From an uncultured Candidatus Saccharibacteria bacterium (GTDB lineage: Bacteria; Patescibacteriota; Saccharimonadia; Saccharimonadales; Saccharimonadaceae): 23,266 nucleotides of DNA. The position numbers were made by a program, and so were the translations under genes. This document shows positions 7,142 to 15,138 of this stretch, piece by piece. The notes under the pieces were generated by a model, which worked only from the letters and a program-made list of their open reading frames with translations, ran no database searches and was not told the origin of the DNA. The number at the start of each line of letters is the position of its first letter. Position 1 is the stretch's first letter. Where the stretch lies: positions 1-23,266 of the forward strand of contig CAMZGF010000003.1 of the NCBI GenBank assembly GCA_947306315.1, given 5' to 3'.

Positions 7142-8782
7142 ATGAATAAAGACGTCATCTATATCGAACCGGAGGATGATATTACAGATGTCATAGCCCG
7201 GGTAAAAACCTCAAAACAAAAAGTTGTCGCACTTGTTCCGCCTAAAAAAGCAGGCATTATGCGAAGTGCTGTAAACATGAAATTAATTGCAAGAACCGCA
7301 AAGATGGGTGATAAAGCGGTAGTTGTTGTTACGACTGACCCAAGCCTCATAAAGTTATCTGCCCTTTCAAATCTCCCTGTTGCAAAAACATTGAGTTCTC
7401 GTCCAATGTTGCCAAGTGAATTTACAAATCGCAAAAAACAAGAAACGGAAGAACTTGCAGAAAAAGACCTTGATATGCCAGCTGAAGATGACGCAGCTGA
7501 AGAGGTTATTGACGGAAAAGAAGAGAAAATTGCAGACGATATAGAAGACGAAAATAATGGTGAAGAAAAACCAAAAAAGAAGAAAAATGTTGAAATAATT
7601 CCAAACTTTGACAAGTACCGCAAATGGATTGTTTTTGGTGGTATTGGAATCGTCTTCCTAGTCGTCGTATGCATCTGGGCGTTTGTTCTTGCGCCATACG
7701 CAAAAATCACTGTTAATATGAAGACTATTTCGTCAAATATTTCCGAGAACGTTACACTCGTGACAGACGAAAAGAAGAAAGATATTAAAGCTGGAAAATT
7801 CTTGCTTGAACAGATTAAATATGAAGAAGAATCATCAGTGGAATTTGAAGCAACTGGAAAAGCAAACAAGGGTGACAAAGCAAAAGGTACAGTTAACTTT
7901 ACTGTCGCATTTGGCGCAGCTGGTGGTGAGAAAAACGTACCTGCTGGCACAACATTTACGTTGGCCGGAAAGAAATTCGTCTCAAATGAAGCGCAGAAGC
8001 TCTCTTGGGATGGCGTTGCTTCAACTTGTAAAAGCCCGACTATTAGCAATGGTCAAATCGTCTGTTACGTAAAAGGAAGTATTGGAGTCACAGCAGCTGA
8101 GGGTGGCGCATCTTATAATATTGCTGCACAATCTGCTGGCTCGTCAGATGTTTCTGGCGTAAATGTCGCTTCAAGCACTGCGATGACTGGTGGTACGGAT
8201 AAAAATGTTACTGTCGTTTCCGAATCAGATATTAATGATGCTAAAAACCAGCTCCAAAACAACTCTGAAGCAAAAGAAATGCTCTATTCTCAAATTGGTG
8301 AAGGTGTTATAAAAATTGATTCTAGCTACAAAGTAGAAACGAAAGATCCAGTCTCAAGCCCAAAGAAAGATGAAGAAGTTGCAAATGGTAAAAAAGCAAA
8401 ACTTACCGCAAAGACTATCTACACAATCTATGTTGTTGATCGCACTGCAGTAGACGATTTTATTCATGAGTTCGAAAAAGACAAACTAGCTGAGAATGAT
8501 AAAATTTACACGACCGGTACTCCTTTCTTTGAGAGATTCCTAGAAGGCACAGATGGAACTTACACTGCAAAACTTAAAACAACTATCAAATATGGTCCAG
8601 AAATTTCTGAAAGCCTTATTCTTGATACCGCAAAGGGAAAGAAGGTTGGCGAAGTTAAAGCGCTTGTAAAAGACATGTCAGCAAACATTAGTGACGTTCT
8701 AATCGATGTTAGCTTCCCATGGGTACGTAGTGTACCAAATGACTCAAATAAAGTTGAAATTAAAATCACGGTGGAGGAATAA
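7142..8782 (+). CDS. Baseplate J-like single-pass membrane protein
   Basis: This 546-residue protein has three parts. Residues 1-100 are an alpha/beta domain (YIEPEDDITDVIARVKTSK, then VALVPPKKAG and VVVVTTDPSLIKLSALS). A strongly acidic/lysine linker spans about 100-158, and one membrane helix lies near 163-183. The large extracytoplasmic part includes a baseplate J/gp47-like stretch (VPAGTTFTLAGKKFVSN, then GSIGVTAAEGGASYNIAA). Proteins of this layout are widespread in CPR bacteria and have no established role; the J-like domain suggests structural self-assembly in the envelope. It has no phage neighbours. Its stop overlaps the next start by one base (TAATG), indicating translational coupling with the RuvX-MltG fusion. 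Confidence 0.75.
   Translation: MNKDVIYIEPEDDITDVIARVKTSKQKVVALVPPKKAGIMRSAVNMKLIARTAKMGDKAVVVVTTDPSLIKLSALSNLPVAKTLSSRPMLPSEFTNRKKQETEELAEKDLDMPAEDDAAEEVIDGKEEKIADDIEDENNGEEKPKKKKNVEIIPNFDKYRKWIVFGGIGIVFLVVVCIWAFVLAPYAKITVNMKTISSNISENVTLVTDEKKKDIKAGKFLLEQIKYEEESSVEFEATGKANKGDKAKGTVNFTVAFGAAGGEKNVPAGTTFTLAGKKFVSNEAQKLSWDGVASTCKSPTISNGQIVCYVKGSIGVTAAEGGASYNIAAQSAGSSDVSGVNVASSTAMTGGTDKNVTVVSESDINDAKNQLQNNSEAKEMLYSQIGEGVIKIDSSYKVETKDPVSSPKKDEEVANGKKAKLTAKTIYTIYVVDRTAVDDFIHEFEKDKLAENDKIYTTGTPFFERFLEGTDGTYTAKLKTTIKYGPEISESLILDTAKGKKVGEVKALVKDMSANISDVLIDVSFPWVRSVPNDSNKVEIKITVEE
8773..8777 (+). promoter_or_regulatory. strong ribosome binding site (GGAGG) for the RuvX-MltG ORF
   Basis: GGAGG lies 4 nt before the ATG at 8782, inside the end of the preceding gene. 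It fixes the start of the fusion ORF and contrasts with the leaderless start of the operon's first gene. Confidence 0.8.
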
Positions 8783-10470
8783 TGAAGCTCATTGGTCTCG
8801 ATGTCGGCACGAAGCGCATTGGTGTCGCAAAAGCTGATTCGTCAACAAAGATTGCGATTCCTGATGGATTCGTAAATGTGAACGGCCAAGAGTTTGCCGA
8901 GATTGCACGCATCGCTCGCATGTACAATACTTCGACTTTTGTCGTTGGCCTCCCAAGGAATAATTCTGGAGAAGAAACGAAACAATCACTCTATGCTCGT
9001 AATTTTGCACGTCAGCTTGCGATGAGCATTCCGAATACTCGTATCTATTTTGAAGATGAAAGTCTGACTTCCGTTGAGGCAGAGCGTCGCCTTAAGGAGC
9101 GTAAAAAGAATTTTCAAAAAGGCGAAGTTGATGCTGAAGCGGCCTCAATTATTCTTCAAGATTTTCTTGAAAGATTGATTGCAAATGGAAAAATTACAGA
9201 AAATGCATATACTTCAGAGCAAGCAAAAATCGAGAATGATCAGGAAGTTGAGCAGGCTGGAACTGTCGAAAAGACGGTAAAAAAAATGAAAAAAATTGCT
9301 AGTACCGATAAAAAGGGGCATAAAGCTCTGAAGATTATCGGAATCATGCTTGGGGTAATTGTGTTGCTTAGTGGTGCAGGATTCACGTCAGCAATGTTTT
9401 GGTATAACAATGCGTTGAAGGCTGTTGTAGAAAATGTGGAATGTAAATTCGACACCGCAGAAGCTGAAGCAAAAGCTGATAGCGAAGATGATACTGAAGG
9501 TTGTAAATTTATTCGCTTTGAAGTTAAAGACAATGACACGGCGACAGTTATCGCAACTAATCTAAAAAATGAGGATCTTATTCGCTCGGATCTCGCTTTT
9601 AAGGTTTATATAAAACTCAATAAATCAAATCTGAAATATGGCACCTATAGTTTTAGGAAAACAATGTCTACTGAAGAAATTATCGCAAAGCTCGTTGAAG
9701 GTGCACCAGCAGACAATGTTTTTAATGTGACGGTTTTGCCTGGTGAGACAATTGCAGATATTAAGCAGACCTTTAAAAAATTCGGATACACCGATGAGCA
9801 AATTAAAGATGCATTCGAAAAGAAATATGACAACAAAGTATTAAAGGGTCTCTATGATGCAAATGGTAACCTTGCATTTGTCGCACAACCTCGTTCGGTC
9901 CAGTTGGAAGGGTATATATACGGGGATACATATCAGTTTTACAAAGAAGAATCACTTGAGAAAGTTCTTAGTACTATGATCAACGCCCTCGGCGACGTTG
10001 TTGAGTCAAATAATCTTGAAGAAAAATTTAGAGAAAAAGGCTTGAGCCTTCGTGAAGGAATTATCCTTGCTTCGATTGTCCAAAAAGAGTCTAAGACTGC
10101 CGATATGAATGGTGTTGCGCAGGTCTTCCTAAACCGTATTCGTCAGGGAATGAGTCTTGGCTCTGATGTTACGGCAAAATATGCTGCAGACCTTACTGAT
10201 CCTGAGAGAAAAACTCTTACGACAAATGCAGCTGTCCTCGCAAATAACTCTCTATATAATACTCGCCTTCATACAGGCCTTACTCCTGGCCCAATTTCAA
10301 ACCCTGGCGCAGATGCTCTCAAAGCCGTCGCAACAGGAGACGACAGTAAACGCTCGATGCTCTATTTCTTGACAGGGGACGATGGAAAGATGTATTATAG
10401 TAGCACTGAGGCAGGCCACAATCAGAATATCCGTGACCACTGTAGAACTCTCTGTAATGTTGCCCTATAA
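8782..10470 (+). CDS. ruvX-mltG: Fusion protein: RuvX/YqgF nuclease-like domain + MltG endolytic transglycosylase
   Basis: One uninterrupted 562-residue frame holds two normally separate proteins. Residues 1-135 are a RuvX (YqgF) RNase-H-fold domain: LIGLDVGTKRIGVA with D7, FVVGLPRN, DESLTS (92-97, usually DERLTT) and the acidic VDAEAASIILQDFL with D117. RuvX is linked to Holliday-junction or pre-16S rRNA processing. A polar linker leads to a membrane helix at about 183-205. Residues 240-562 match MltG, which cuts nascent glycan strands outside the membrane: a LysM-like region, LEGYIYGDTY (375-384), ASIVQKES with the conserved Glu at 436, SDVT (461-464) and GLTPGPISNPGA (499-510). The topology fits RuvX inside and MltG outside. 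Internal ATG codon 169 (9286) could yield MltG alone, but its ribosome site is weak. Confidence 0.9.
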   Translation: MKLIGLDVGTKRIGVAKADSSTKIAIPDGFVNVNGQEFAEIARIARMYNTSTFVVGLPRNNSGEETKQSLYARNFARQLAMSIPNTRIYFEDESLTSVEAERRLKERKKNFQKGEVDAEAASIILQDFLERLIANGKITENAYTSEQAKIENDQEVEQAGTVEKTVKKMKKIASTDKKGHKALKIIGIMLGVIVLLSGAGFTSAMFWYNNALKAVVENVECKFDTAEAEAKADSEDDTEGCKFIRFEVKDNDTATVIATNLKNEDLIRSDLAFKVYIKLNKSNLKYGTYSFRKTMSTEEIIAKLVEGAPADNVFNVTVLPGETIADIKQTFKKFGYTDEQIKDAFEKKYDNKVLKGLYDANGNLAFVAQPRSVQLEGYIYGDTYQFYKEESLEKVLSTMINALGDVVESNNLEEKFREKGLSLREGIILASIVQKESKTADMNGVAQVFLNRIRQGMSLGSDVTAKYAADLTDPERKTLTTNAAVLANNSLYNTRLHTGLTPGPISNPGADALKAVATGDDSKRSMLYFLTGDDGKMYYSSTEAGHNQNIRDHCRTLCNVAL

Positions 10471-10489
10471 GGTGGGACCTCGGTAAGAT

Positions 10490-11563
10490 ATGACAACGAA
10501 TACGAAAAAAACCGTTAAGAAAAAATCGACGCGCCTAAAGACGATTCGTCGTGCTTTTCCATACTTTATGACTCTCGTGCTCGTTCTTACTCTTGCTTTC
10601 TTTGGTTCGAAGGATAAATTTGAAGATCAATCGTACAGTCTCGATATGCGTACGCTTGCGCAGAATAACTTCTCTGCATCCGCGGACCAGACTGCTGAGC
10701 TCTATATTGTCTCAGAGGTCGCAATTTCAATGCAGACTCCAACTGCTGCCGTTATTTCAACTAACTATGATTCTATTACTTCGGCAGCTGCGCTTGCATC
10801 GTCCGTAGTAAGTGAGAAACTTGAAAAACCAAACGCTGTAAATACTTCAAACCTTGCGGTTGGTGTTGTTGAATATACTGTTCAGCCTGGCGACACTATT
10901 GCTTCAATTGCAAACAAATACGCTGCATCTGGCGTAACCGAAACAATGATTCGCTGGTCAAATAACTTTAAGGCAAGACGCGAAGTGAAGGCTGGCGAAA
11001 AAATCTACATTCCTGGCCGTTCTGGCTTCGTTCATGTTGTAAAGAAAAACGAGAGTGTCCAAACCTTGGCACATAACTATAGCTCATCAGTAGAAGAAAT
11101 TATTGCTGCAAACTCGCTTGAATTAAACCAAAATATCAGCGCCGGAATGCGTATTTTAATTCCAAACGGTAATCTTCCTGAATTCGAACGCCCAGATTAT
11201 GTTGCTCCATCTGCATCTAGAAGAGGCACTTCTTACTATGCCCAGTACTCAGCTGGAAACCGCTATGCTCGTGGTTGGTGTACCTGGTATGCATGGAGCA
11301 TGCGTCCGGACCTTCCATCGAACATGGGTCATGCTAAAACATGGGCAAATGCTGCTCGTCGTGCTGGCTTACCAGTTGATAAAAACCCTCGCGCTGGCGA
11401 CGGTAGCGGTGGCTATGGCCACGTTGGTTATGTAACGGGCGTAAATGCCGACGGTTCAATTAATGTTTGTGATATGAATGGTATTGCTGGTTGGGGTAAG
11501 GTTGGTTGTGCAACCTGGTCTCGCGCAAAAGCAAATCAGTATAACTTCATTCATAAAAAATAA
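10490..11563 (+). CDS. LysM-CHAP peptidoglycan hydrolase
   Basis: This is an exported or membrane-anchored cell wall hydrolase of 357 residues. A basic N-terminus and a membrane segment (about 23-39) act as signal anchor. A Ser/Ala/Thr-rich spacer follows, then two LysM domains (about 127-176, YTVQPGDTIASIANKY; and 180-226, HVVKKNESVQTLAHNY) for glycan binding, then a CHAP domain (about 245-357). Catalytic candidates are C264 in RGWCTWYAW and H311 in YGHVGYV, with D328 at the usual acidic position of CDMN. CHAP enzymes are amidases or endopeptidases. It lies 19 nt after the RuvX-MltG gene, so glycan cleavage and peptide cleavage are encoded together. No clear Shine-Dalgarno site is seen; the gap holds a small AGGT-GGG-ACCT hairpin. 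Roles in growth, separation or attack on a host cell wall are all possible. Confidence 0.88.
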   Translation: MTTNTKKTVKKKSTRLKTIRRAFPYFMTLVLVLTLAFFGSKDKFEDQSYSLDMRTLAQNNFSASADQTAELYIVSEVAISMQTPTAAVISTNYDSITSAAALASSVVSEKLEKPNAVNTSNLAVGVVEYTVQPGDTIASIANKYAASGVTETMIRWSNNFKARREVKAGEKIYIPGRSGFVHVVKKNESVQTLAHNYSSSVEEIIAANSLELNQNISAGMRILIPNGNLPEFERPDYVAPSASRRGTSYYAQYSAGNRYARGWCTWYAWSMRPDLPSNMGHAKTWANAARRAGLPVDKNPRAGDGSGGYGHVGYVTGVNADGSINVCDMNGIAGWGKVGCATWSRAKANQYNFIHKK

Positions 11564-11575
11564 CAGGGGTGAACC

Positions 11576-11604
11576 TTGCAAAAATAAGCATTTTGTGATA
11601 TAAT
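11576..11604 (+). promoter_or_regulatory. obg promoter (TTGCAA-N17-TATAAT, extended -10)
   Basis: TTGCAA at 11576-11581, a 17-nt spacer, and TATAAT at 11599-11604 preceded by TGA. It is almost the same design as the nusA promoter. The -10 ends 19 nt before the obg ATG, so the leader is about 13 nt with no good ribosome site. Confidence 0.75.
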
Positions 11605-11623
11605 AAAAAGATAGGGTATTATT

Positions 11624-13024
11624 ATGTTTGTAGACACTGCTAAGGTTAAATTACAGGCTGGAAAAGGCGGAGATGGTGCCGTCTCTTTTCGCCATGAAAT
11701 TTACATTCCAAAAGGTGGTCCAGACGGCGGTGATGGCGGCAAAGGTGGTTCGATTATTTTCCGCGCCGACAAGGATACAAACACTCTTTTAGACTTCCGC
11801 TTTAATCCAGAATGGAAAGCTGAAGACGGCAAGAATGGTTCAGGTACTCGCTCTGCAGGCCGTGCTGGAAAAGACCTTATTATCGAAGTTCCTATCGGTA
11901 CTGTCGTTAAACGCGACGGCGTTGTTATTGCTGACCTTACTCGCGATCAAGAAGAGGCTATAATTGCTAAAGGCGGTGACGGCGGCTTTGGCAACGCACA
12001 CTTTAAGTCATCAACTCGTCAAACTCCAATCATCCATGAAGTTGGTGAACCGGGCGAAGCTTTTGAAGCTGAGCTCGAGCTTAAGCTTCTCGCTGACGTT
12101 GGTCTTGTTGGTCTTCCAAATGCCGGAAAATCAACTTTCCTTTCTGTCGTAACTAACGCAAAGCCAGAAATCGCTGATTACCCATTCACAACTATTACAC
12201 CAAATCTCGGCGTTGCTACTGTTGATCGTCGTGATATTCTTATTGCTGATATCCCAGGTCTTATCGAAGGCGCATCTGAGGGTAAAGGTCTCGGACATGC
12301 CTTTCTTCGTCACGTCGATCGTACTGCAGTTCTCCTCCATCTTGTTGATGTATATAATGATGATGCAGGCGAAGCTTATGAAACAATCCGCCATGAGCTC
12401 GATAAATATTCAGATCTTAAAGACCGTCCAGAAATTGTCGCTCTTACTAAATGCGAAGGTTTGGATGAGGAAATTATTAAGATGCAGATGGCTTCGATTC
12501 TCGCAAAGAATAAAGACGCAAAAATCTTCACGATCTCAAGCTCTGCTCATCAAGGTCTCGACGAACTTCTCTTTGCATTAAAAGATGAGATTGAACGAGC
12601 AAAGAAAACCGAAAAAACTCCAGTCGAGGAAGTCGCTCCAGAAAAATTCGATGAAGAGGGAATTGCACATATCTCGCTTGACTCACCAGAATCGTTTGAG
12701 AACTCACCAATTAATAATACTGAGGCTCTCCCAGTCATTAAACTTAATCCTAAGAACATTAAGAATACTTGGGACGTTGAGGAGCTTGAGCCCTATATGA
12801 CACAAGAAGGCGAAGAAATTAAGCGCTTCCGCGTTACTGGCGAGAAAATTGAGAAGTTTGCACGCCGTACTGATTACGATAACTATGAATCACTTAACCG
12901 TCTTCGTGACATTATGAAGAAATATGGCATTCGCGCTGAACTTACTTCTCGCGGTGCTACTGAAGACTCAATCGTCCAGATTTCTGGCCACGAATTTACA
13001 CTCGTTGAGGGTTGGGACGACTAA
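11624..13024 (+). CDS. obg: GTPase Obg (CgtA/ObgE)
   Basis: Obg is an essential GTPase acting in 50S ribosome assembly and stress or growth control. The 466-residue protein has the glycine-rich Obg fold (1-158, e.g. GGPDGGDGGKGGSIIFRAD), the G domain (about 159-330) and a C-terminal OCT domain (about 395-463, RFRVTGEKIEKFARRTDY), so it is full length. G1 is GLPNAGKS (163-170), switch I is DYPFTTITPNLG, and G3 is DIPGLIEGAS (from 209). The G4 motif, normally NKxD, reads TKCE (275-278), and G5 is SSSA. A Glu/Pro-rich linker of about 60 residues joins the G and OCT domains. It is transcribed from its own promoter, with no terminator visible before the next gene. Confidence 0.95.
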   Translation: MFVDTAKVKLQAGKGGDGAVSFRHEIYIPKGGPDGGDGGKGGSIIFRADKDTNTLLDFRFNPEWKAEDGKNGSGTRSAGRAGKDLIIEVPIGTVVKRDGVVIADLTRDQEEAIIAKGGDGGFGNAHFKSSTRQTPIIHEVGEPGEAFEAELELKLLADVGLVGLPNAGKSTFLSVVTNAKPEIADYPFTTITPNLGVATVDRRDILIADIPGLIEGASEGKGLGHAFLRHVDRTAVLLHLVDVYNDDAGEAYETIRHELDKYSDLKDRPEIVALTKCEGLDEEIIKMQMASILAKNKDAKIFTISSSAHQGLDELLFALKDEIERAKKTEKTPVEEVAPEKFDEEGIAHISLDSPESFENSPINNTEALPVIKLNPKNIKNTWDVEELEPYMTQEGEEIKRFRVTGEKIEKFARRTDYDNYESLNRLRDIMKKYGIRAELTSRGATEDSIVQISGHEFTLVEGWDD

Positions 13025-13032
13025 ACGTTTAG

Positions 13033-13075
13033 TTGAAATGATATCCAGCTTATGCTAAAATCAAATTAATATAAT
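13033..13075 (+). promoter_or_regulatory. promoter region of the FISUMP gene (two overlapping -10 elements)
   Basis: TTGAAA at 13033-13038 is spaced 17 nt from TAAAAT at 13056-13061, preceded by TGC (extended -10). A second perfect TATAAT lies at 13070-13075, 12 nt before the ATG. Either can be used; the first is the better full match. Confidence 0.65.
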
Positions 13076-13087
13076 CTGGGTCATATC

Positions 13088-14359
13088 ATGAAAACTAAAT
13101 CATTAAATAAGGAATTATTAACTAGTGTGGGTGTTTTTGCAGCCTTTGCCGTTGTCGCTGCAGCTGCAACTTATATTTATTCTCCAATCCTCGGCTCAAA
13201 CGCTGACACCTCAAGAGATCTGGATGTCTCTCTAACTGTAGACTCTGCTCTAAATCTTAACACTACCGTCAACGATGTGAATCTCGCTGGCCAGGTAAAC
13301 ACTTTTGTCTCAGACTACCTAAACGTAAATGTCACTACAAACTCCCAGTATGGTTATACTCTAACTATTGAAGACGTAGACTCAGATACTAATCTAAATA
13401 ACACTAATACTTCGGTCCTAGATACCGTTTCCTCAGCATTCATTGGCGCAAAAACTAGTAGCACGATGGAAAATAATACCTGGGGCTACAGCCTTAATCA
13501 AACCGATTTCTTCCGCGTTCCGGAAAGAGGTGAACCAGCTGCAATTAAACGTATCGAGACTCCTCTAACTGCCCAAGACACTACTCGTGTAGATTTTGGC
13601 GTAAAAATTGGCAACCTTACTTCTGGTACTTATACTGATCGCGTCCTCTTTACTGCCTATGTGAATGGCGTAGATGGATACCCAGAGGATGGCACCTCGA
13701 CTCAAAACCCAGGCGCTGCTCCAATCGCTCCAATGCAAGATTTCTCATGTACGCTTCTTGCTAATATTGGCGACACTACCACCTTAAAAGACTCTCGCGA
13801 CGGTAACACCTATGCAATTAAAAAGCTTGCTGATGGCAAATGTTGGATGATTGAAAACTTGAGAATTGCGGGTAAGACTATTACAAGCGCAGATTCAAAT
13901 GTCACATCAGATTTTACTATCCCAGAATCAAGACTAGGTTCAACTTCCTTTATTGATGACCCTAATGTGTATGTAGATCCAACTTATGGCGGTTATTATA
14001 ACTATTATACCGCAACTGCTGGTACTGGTGGTACAAGCTTAACGTCTGGGAATGCAACGAGTGATATCTGTCCAAAAGGCTGGAGACTTCCAACCGGTGG
14101 CGACGACGGTGAATTTGTGGCTCTCAGTGACAGTTATGAATCTAGCAGTGAAATGGTTAGCGACACGAACTTTAGTTTTGCAGGTCTAATCTATGGCAAC
14201 TCTGTAAGCGGCGCAGGAAGCTATGGTTATAACTGGTCATCAACAGTATATAGCAGAAATAGCGCATATCTTTTAGCTATCTACTCTCCAAGTAGTGTTA
14301 ATGCAAGTTATAATCTTAATAAAGATTCAAACTATTCTGTTCGCTGCCTTGCAAAATAG
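13088..14359 (+). CDS. Secreted/surface protein with FISUMP domain
   Basis: This predicted surface protein has 423 residues. The N-terminus is basic with one hydrophobic helix (about 12-30, VGVFAAFAVVAAAATYIYS), a signal peptide or anchor. Residues 40-205 form a Thr/Asn/Asp-rich beta domain. A Pro-rich linker leads to a C-terminal FISUMP (Fibrobacter succinogenes major paralogous) domain at about 218-423, with DSRDGNTYAIKKLADGKCWMIENL, ICPKGWRLPTGGDDGEF, YNWSST and the terminal NYSVRCLAK. Four Cys in the domain may form disulfides. FISUMP proteins are often surface lipoproteins or adhesins and are numerous in Saccharibacteria, where contact with the bacterial host is an attractive but unproven role. 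The gene has its own promoter and no apparent functional link with obg or trmD. Confidence 0.8.
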   Translation: MKTKSLNKELLTSVGVFAAFAVVAAAATYIYSPILGSNADTSRDLDVSLTVDSALNLNTTVNDVNLAGQVNTFVSDYLNVNVTTNSQYGYTLTIEDVDSDTNLNNTNTSVLDTVSSAFIGAKTSSTMENNTWGYSLNQTDFFRVPERGEPAAIKRIETPLTAQDTTRVDFGVKIGNLTSGTYTDRVLFTAYVNGVDGYPEDGTSTQNPGAAPIAPMQDFSCTLLANIGDTTTLKDSRDGNTYAIKKLADGKCWMIENLRIAGKTITSADSNVTSDFTIPESRLGSTSFIDDPNVYVDPTYGGYYNYYTATAGTGGTSLTSGNATSDICPKGWRLPTGGDDGEFVALSDSYESSSEMVSDTNFSFAGLIYGNSVSGAGSYGYNWSSTVYSRNSAYLLAIYSPSSVNASYNLNKDSNYSVRCLAK

Positions 14360-14366
14360 CCGTATC

Positions 14367-14395
14367 TTGAAAAAATGTGAAAAATATGATATAAT
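14367..14395 (+). promoter_or_regulatory. trmD promoter (TTGAAA-N17-TATAAT, extended -10)
   Basis: TTGAAA at 14367-14372, a 17-nt spacer, and TATAAT at 14390-14395 preceded by TGA. The -10 ends 12 nt before the ATG, predicting a leader of about 6 nt (AGGT just before ATG). Confidence 0.75.
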
Positions 14396-14407
14396 ATAAG
14401 TATAGGT

Positions 14408-15091
14408 ATGTCTAAAATTAAGTTTACAATCATTACTCTTTTTCAAGAGACTCTCGAGCCGTATCTTAATGCTTCTATGATGTGGAAAGCAAAGGAGAAT
14501 GGTATTGCTGAGTTTGATTTTGTAAATCTTCGTGATTTTGGTCTTGGCCCACATAAGAAAGTCGACGACACGATTTATGGTGGTGGCGATGGTATGCTTC
14601 TTCGCTGTGAGCCAGTCTTTGCTGCGATTGAATCTGTTAAAGAAAAAGATCCTGATGCTTTAGTTTATCTCCCAACTCCAGCTGGAAAAATTTGGGAACA
14701 GAAAGATGCGCAAGCTCTTGCAGATAAAGCGGTTGCTTCAGCTAGTAAACCACTTCATATTATTATCCTTTGCCCTCACTACGAAGGCTATGATGAACGT
14801 ATTTTGACGATTGTTGACGAGAAGTTTTGCCTCGGCAAGTATGTTCTCACTGGCGGAGAACTCCCAGCCTTAATTCTTATTGATTCTGTTGTCCGTCTTA
14901 TTCCAGGTGTGCTCGGTGGTGAAAATTCTGCTATTATAGAATCATTTTCTGACGGAGACAATATCGAATTTCCGCAGTATACAAAGCCATATGAGTTTCG
15001 TGGTATGACTGTTCCAGATATCTTATTATCAGGGAACCATGGAGCGGTGGATAAGTGGCGCGATGAGCACCAAAAATCCTTGAAAAATTAG
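14408..15091 (+). CDS. trmD: tRNA (guanine-37-N1)-methyltransferase TrmD
   Basis: TrmD methylates G37 next to the anticodon using S-adenosylmethionine, preventing +1 frameshifting. The SPOUT trefoil-knot domain is clear: LRDFGLGPHKKVDDTIYGGGDGM (about 38-60), CPHYEGYDER, and the knot KYVLTGGELPALILIDSVVRLIPGVLG, with the C-terminal LLSGNHGAVDKWR. At 227 residues it is close to normal size. In many bacteria trmD lies in a rpsP-rimM-trmD-rplS operon. Here it has its own strong promoter and none of those neighbours. No terminator hairpin is seen between its stop and the promoter of the downstream small RNA. Confidence 0.95.
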   Translation: MSKIKFTIITLFQETLEPYLNASMMWKAKENGIAEFDFVNLRDFGLGPHKKVDDTIYGGGDGMLLRCEPVFAAIESVKEKDPDALVYLPTPAGKIWEQKDAQALADKAVASASKPLHIIILCPHYEGYDERILTIVDEKFCLGKYVLTGGELPALILIDSVVRLIPGVLGGENSAIIESFSDGDNIEFPQYTKPYEFRGMTVPDILLSGNHGAVDKWRDEHQKSLKN

Positions 15092-15102
15092 CGTAAAAAC
15101 TA

Positions 15103-15132
15103 TTGACACACATAAGCTTTTTATATTAAAAT
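15103..15132 (+). promoter_or_regulatory. promoter of the candidate small RNA (consensus TTGACA -35)
   Basis: A perfect TTGACA at 15103-15108 is followed after 18 nt by TAAAAT (15127-15132), or after 17 nt by TTAAAA. The predicted start at about 15139-15141 coincides with the first base of the closing stem of the RNA. This is the best -35 in the window. Confidence 0.7.
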
Positions 15133-15138
15133 AAGCAT

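Noticed and set aside
7159..8049. 296-codon open frame on the minus strand
   Set aside because: It is antisense to the baseplate-J-like gene, its composition is Ser/Phe/Ala-rich as expected for a mirror of a Lys/Glu-rich coding frame, and it shows no domain or start signal.
7142..8782. Prophage or contractile-tail locus suggested by the baseplate-J-like domain
   Set aside because: No tail, sheath, capsid, terminase or integrase genes are nearby, and the protein has a membrane anchor typical of a CPR-specific family.
11575..11604. Recurrent TTGCAA...TATAAT blocks as a repeat element
   Set aside because: Apart from the -35, -10 and TGA boxes the spacers differ, so these are promoters of similar design and not copies of a repeat.
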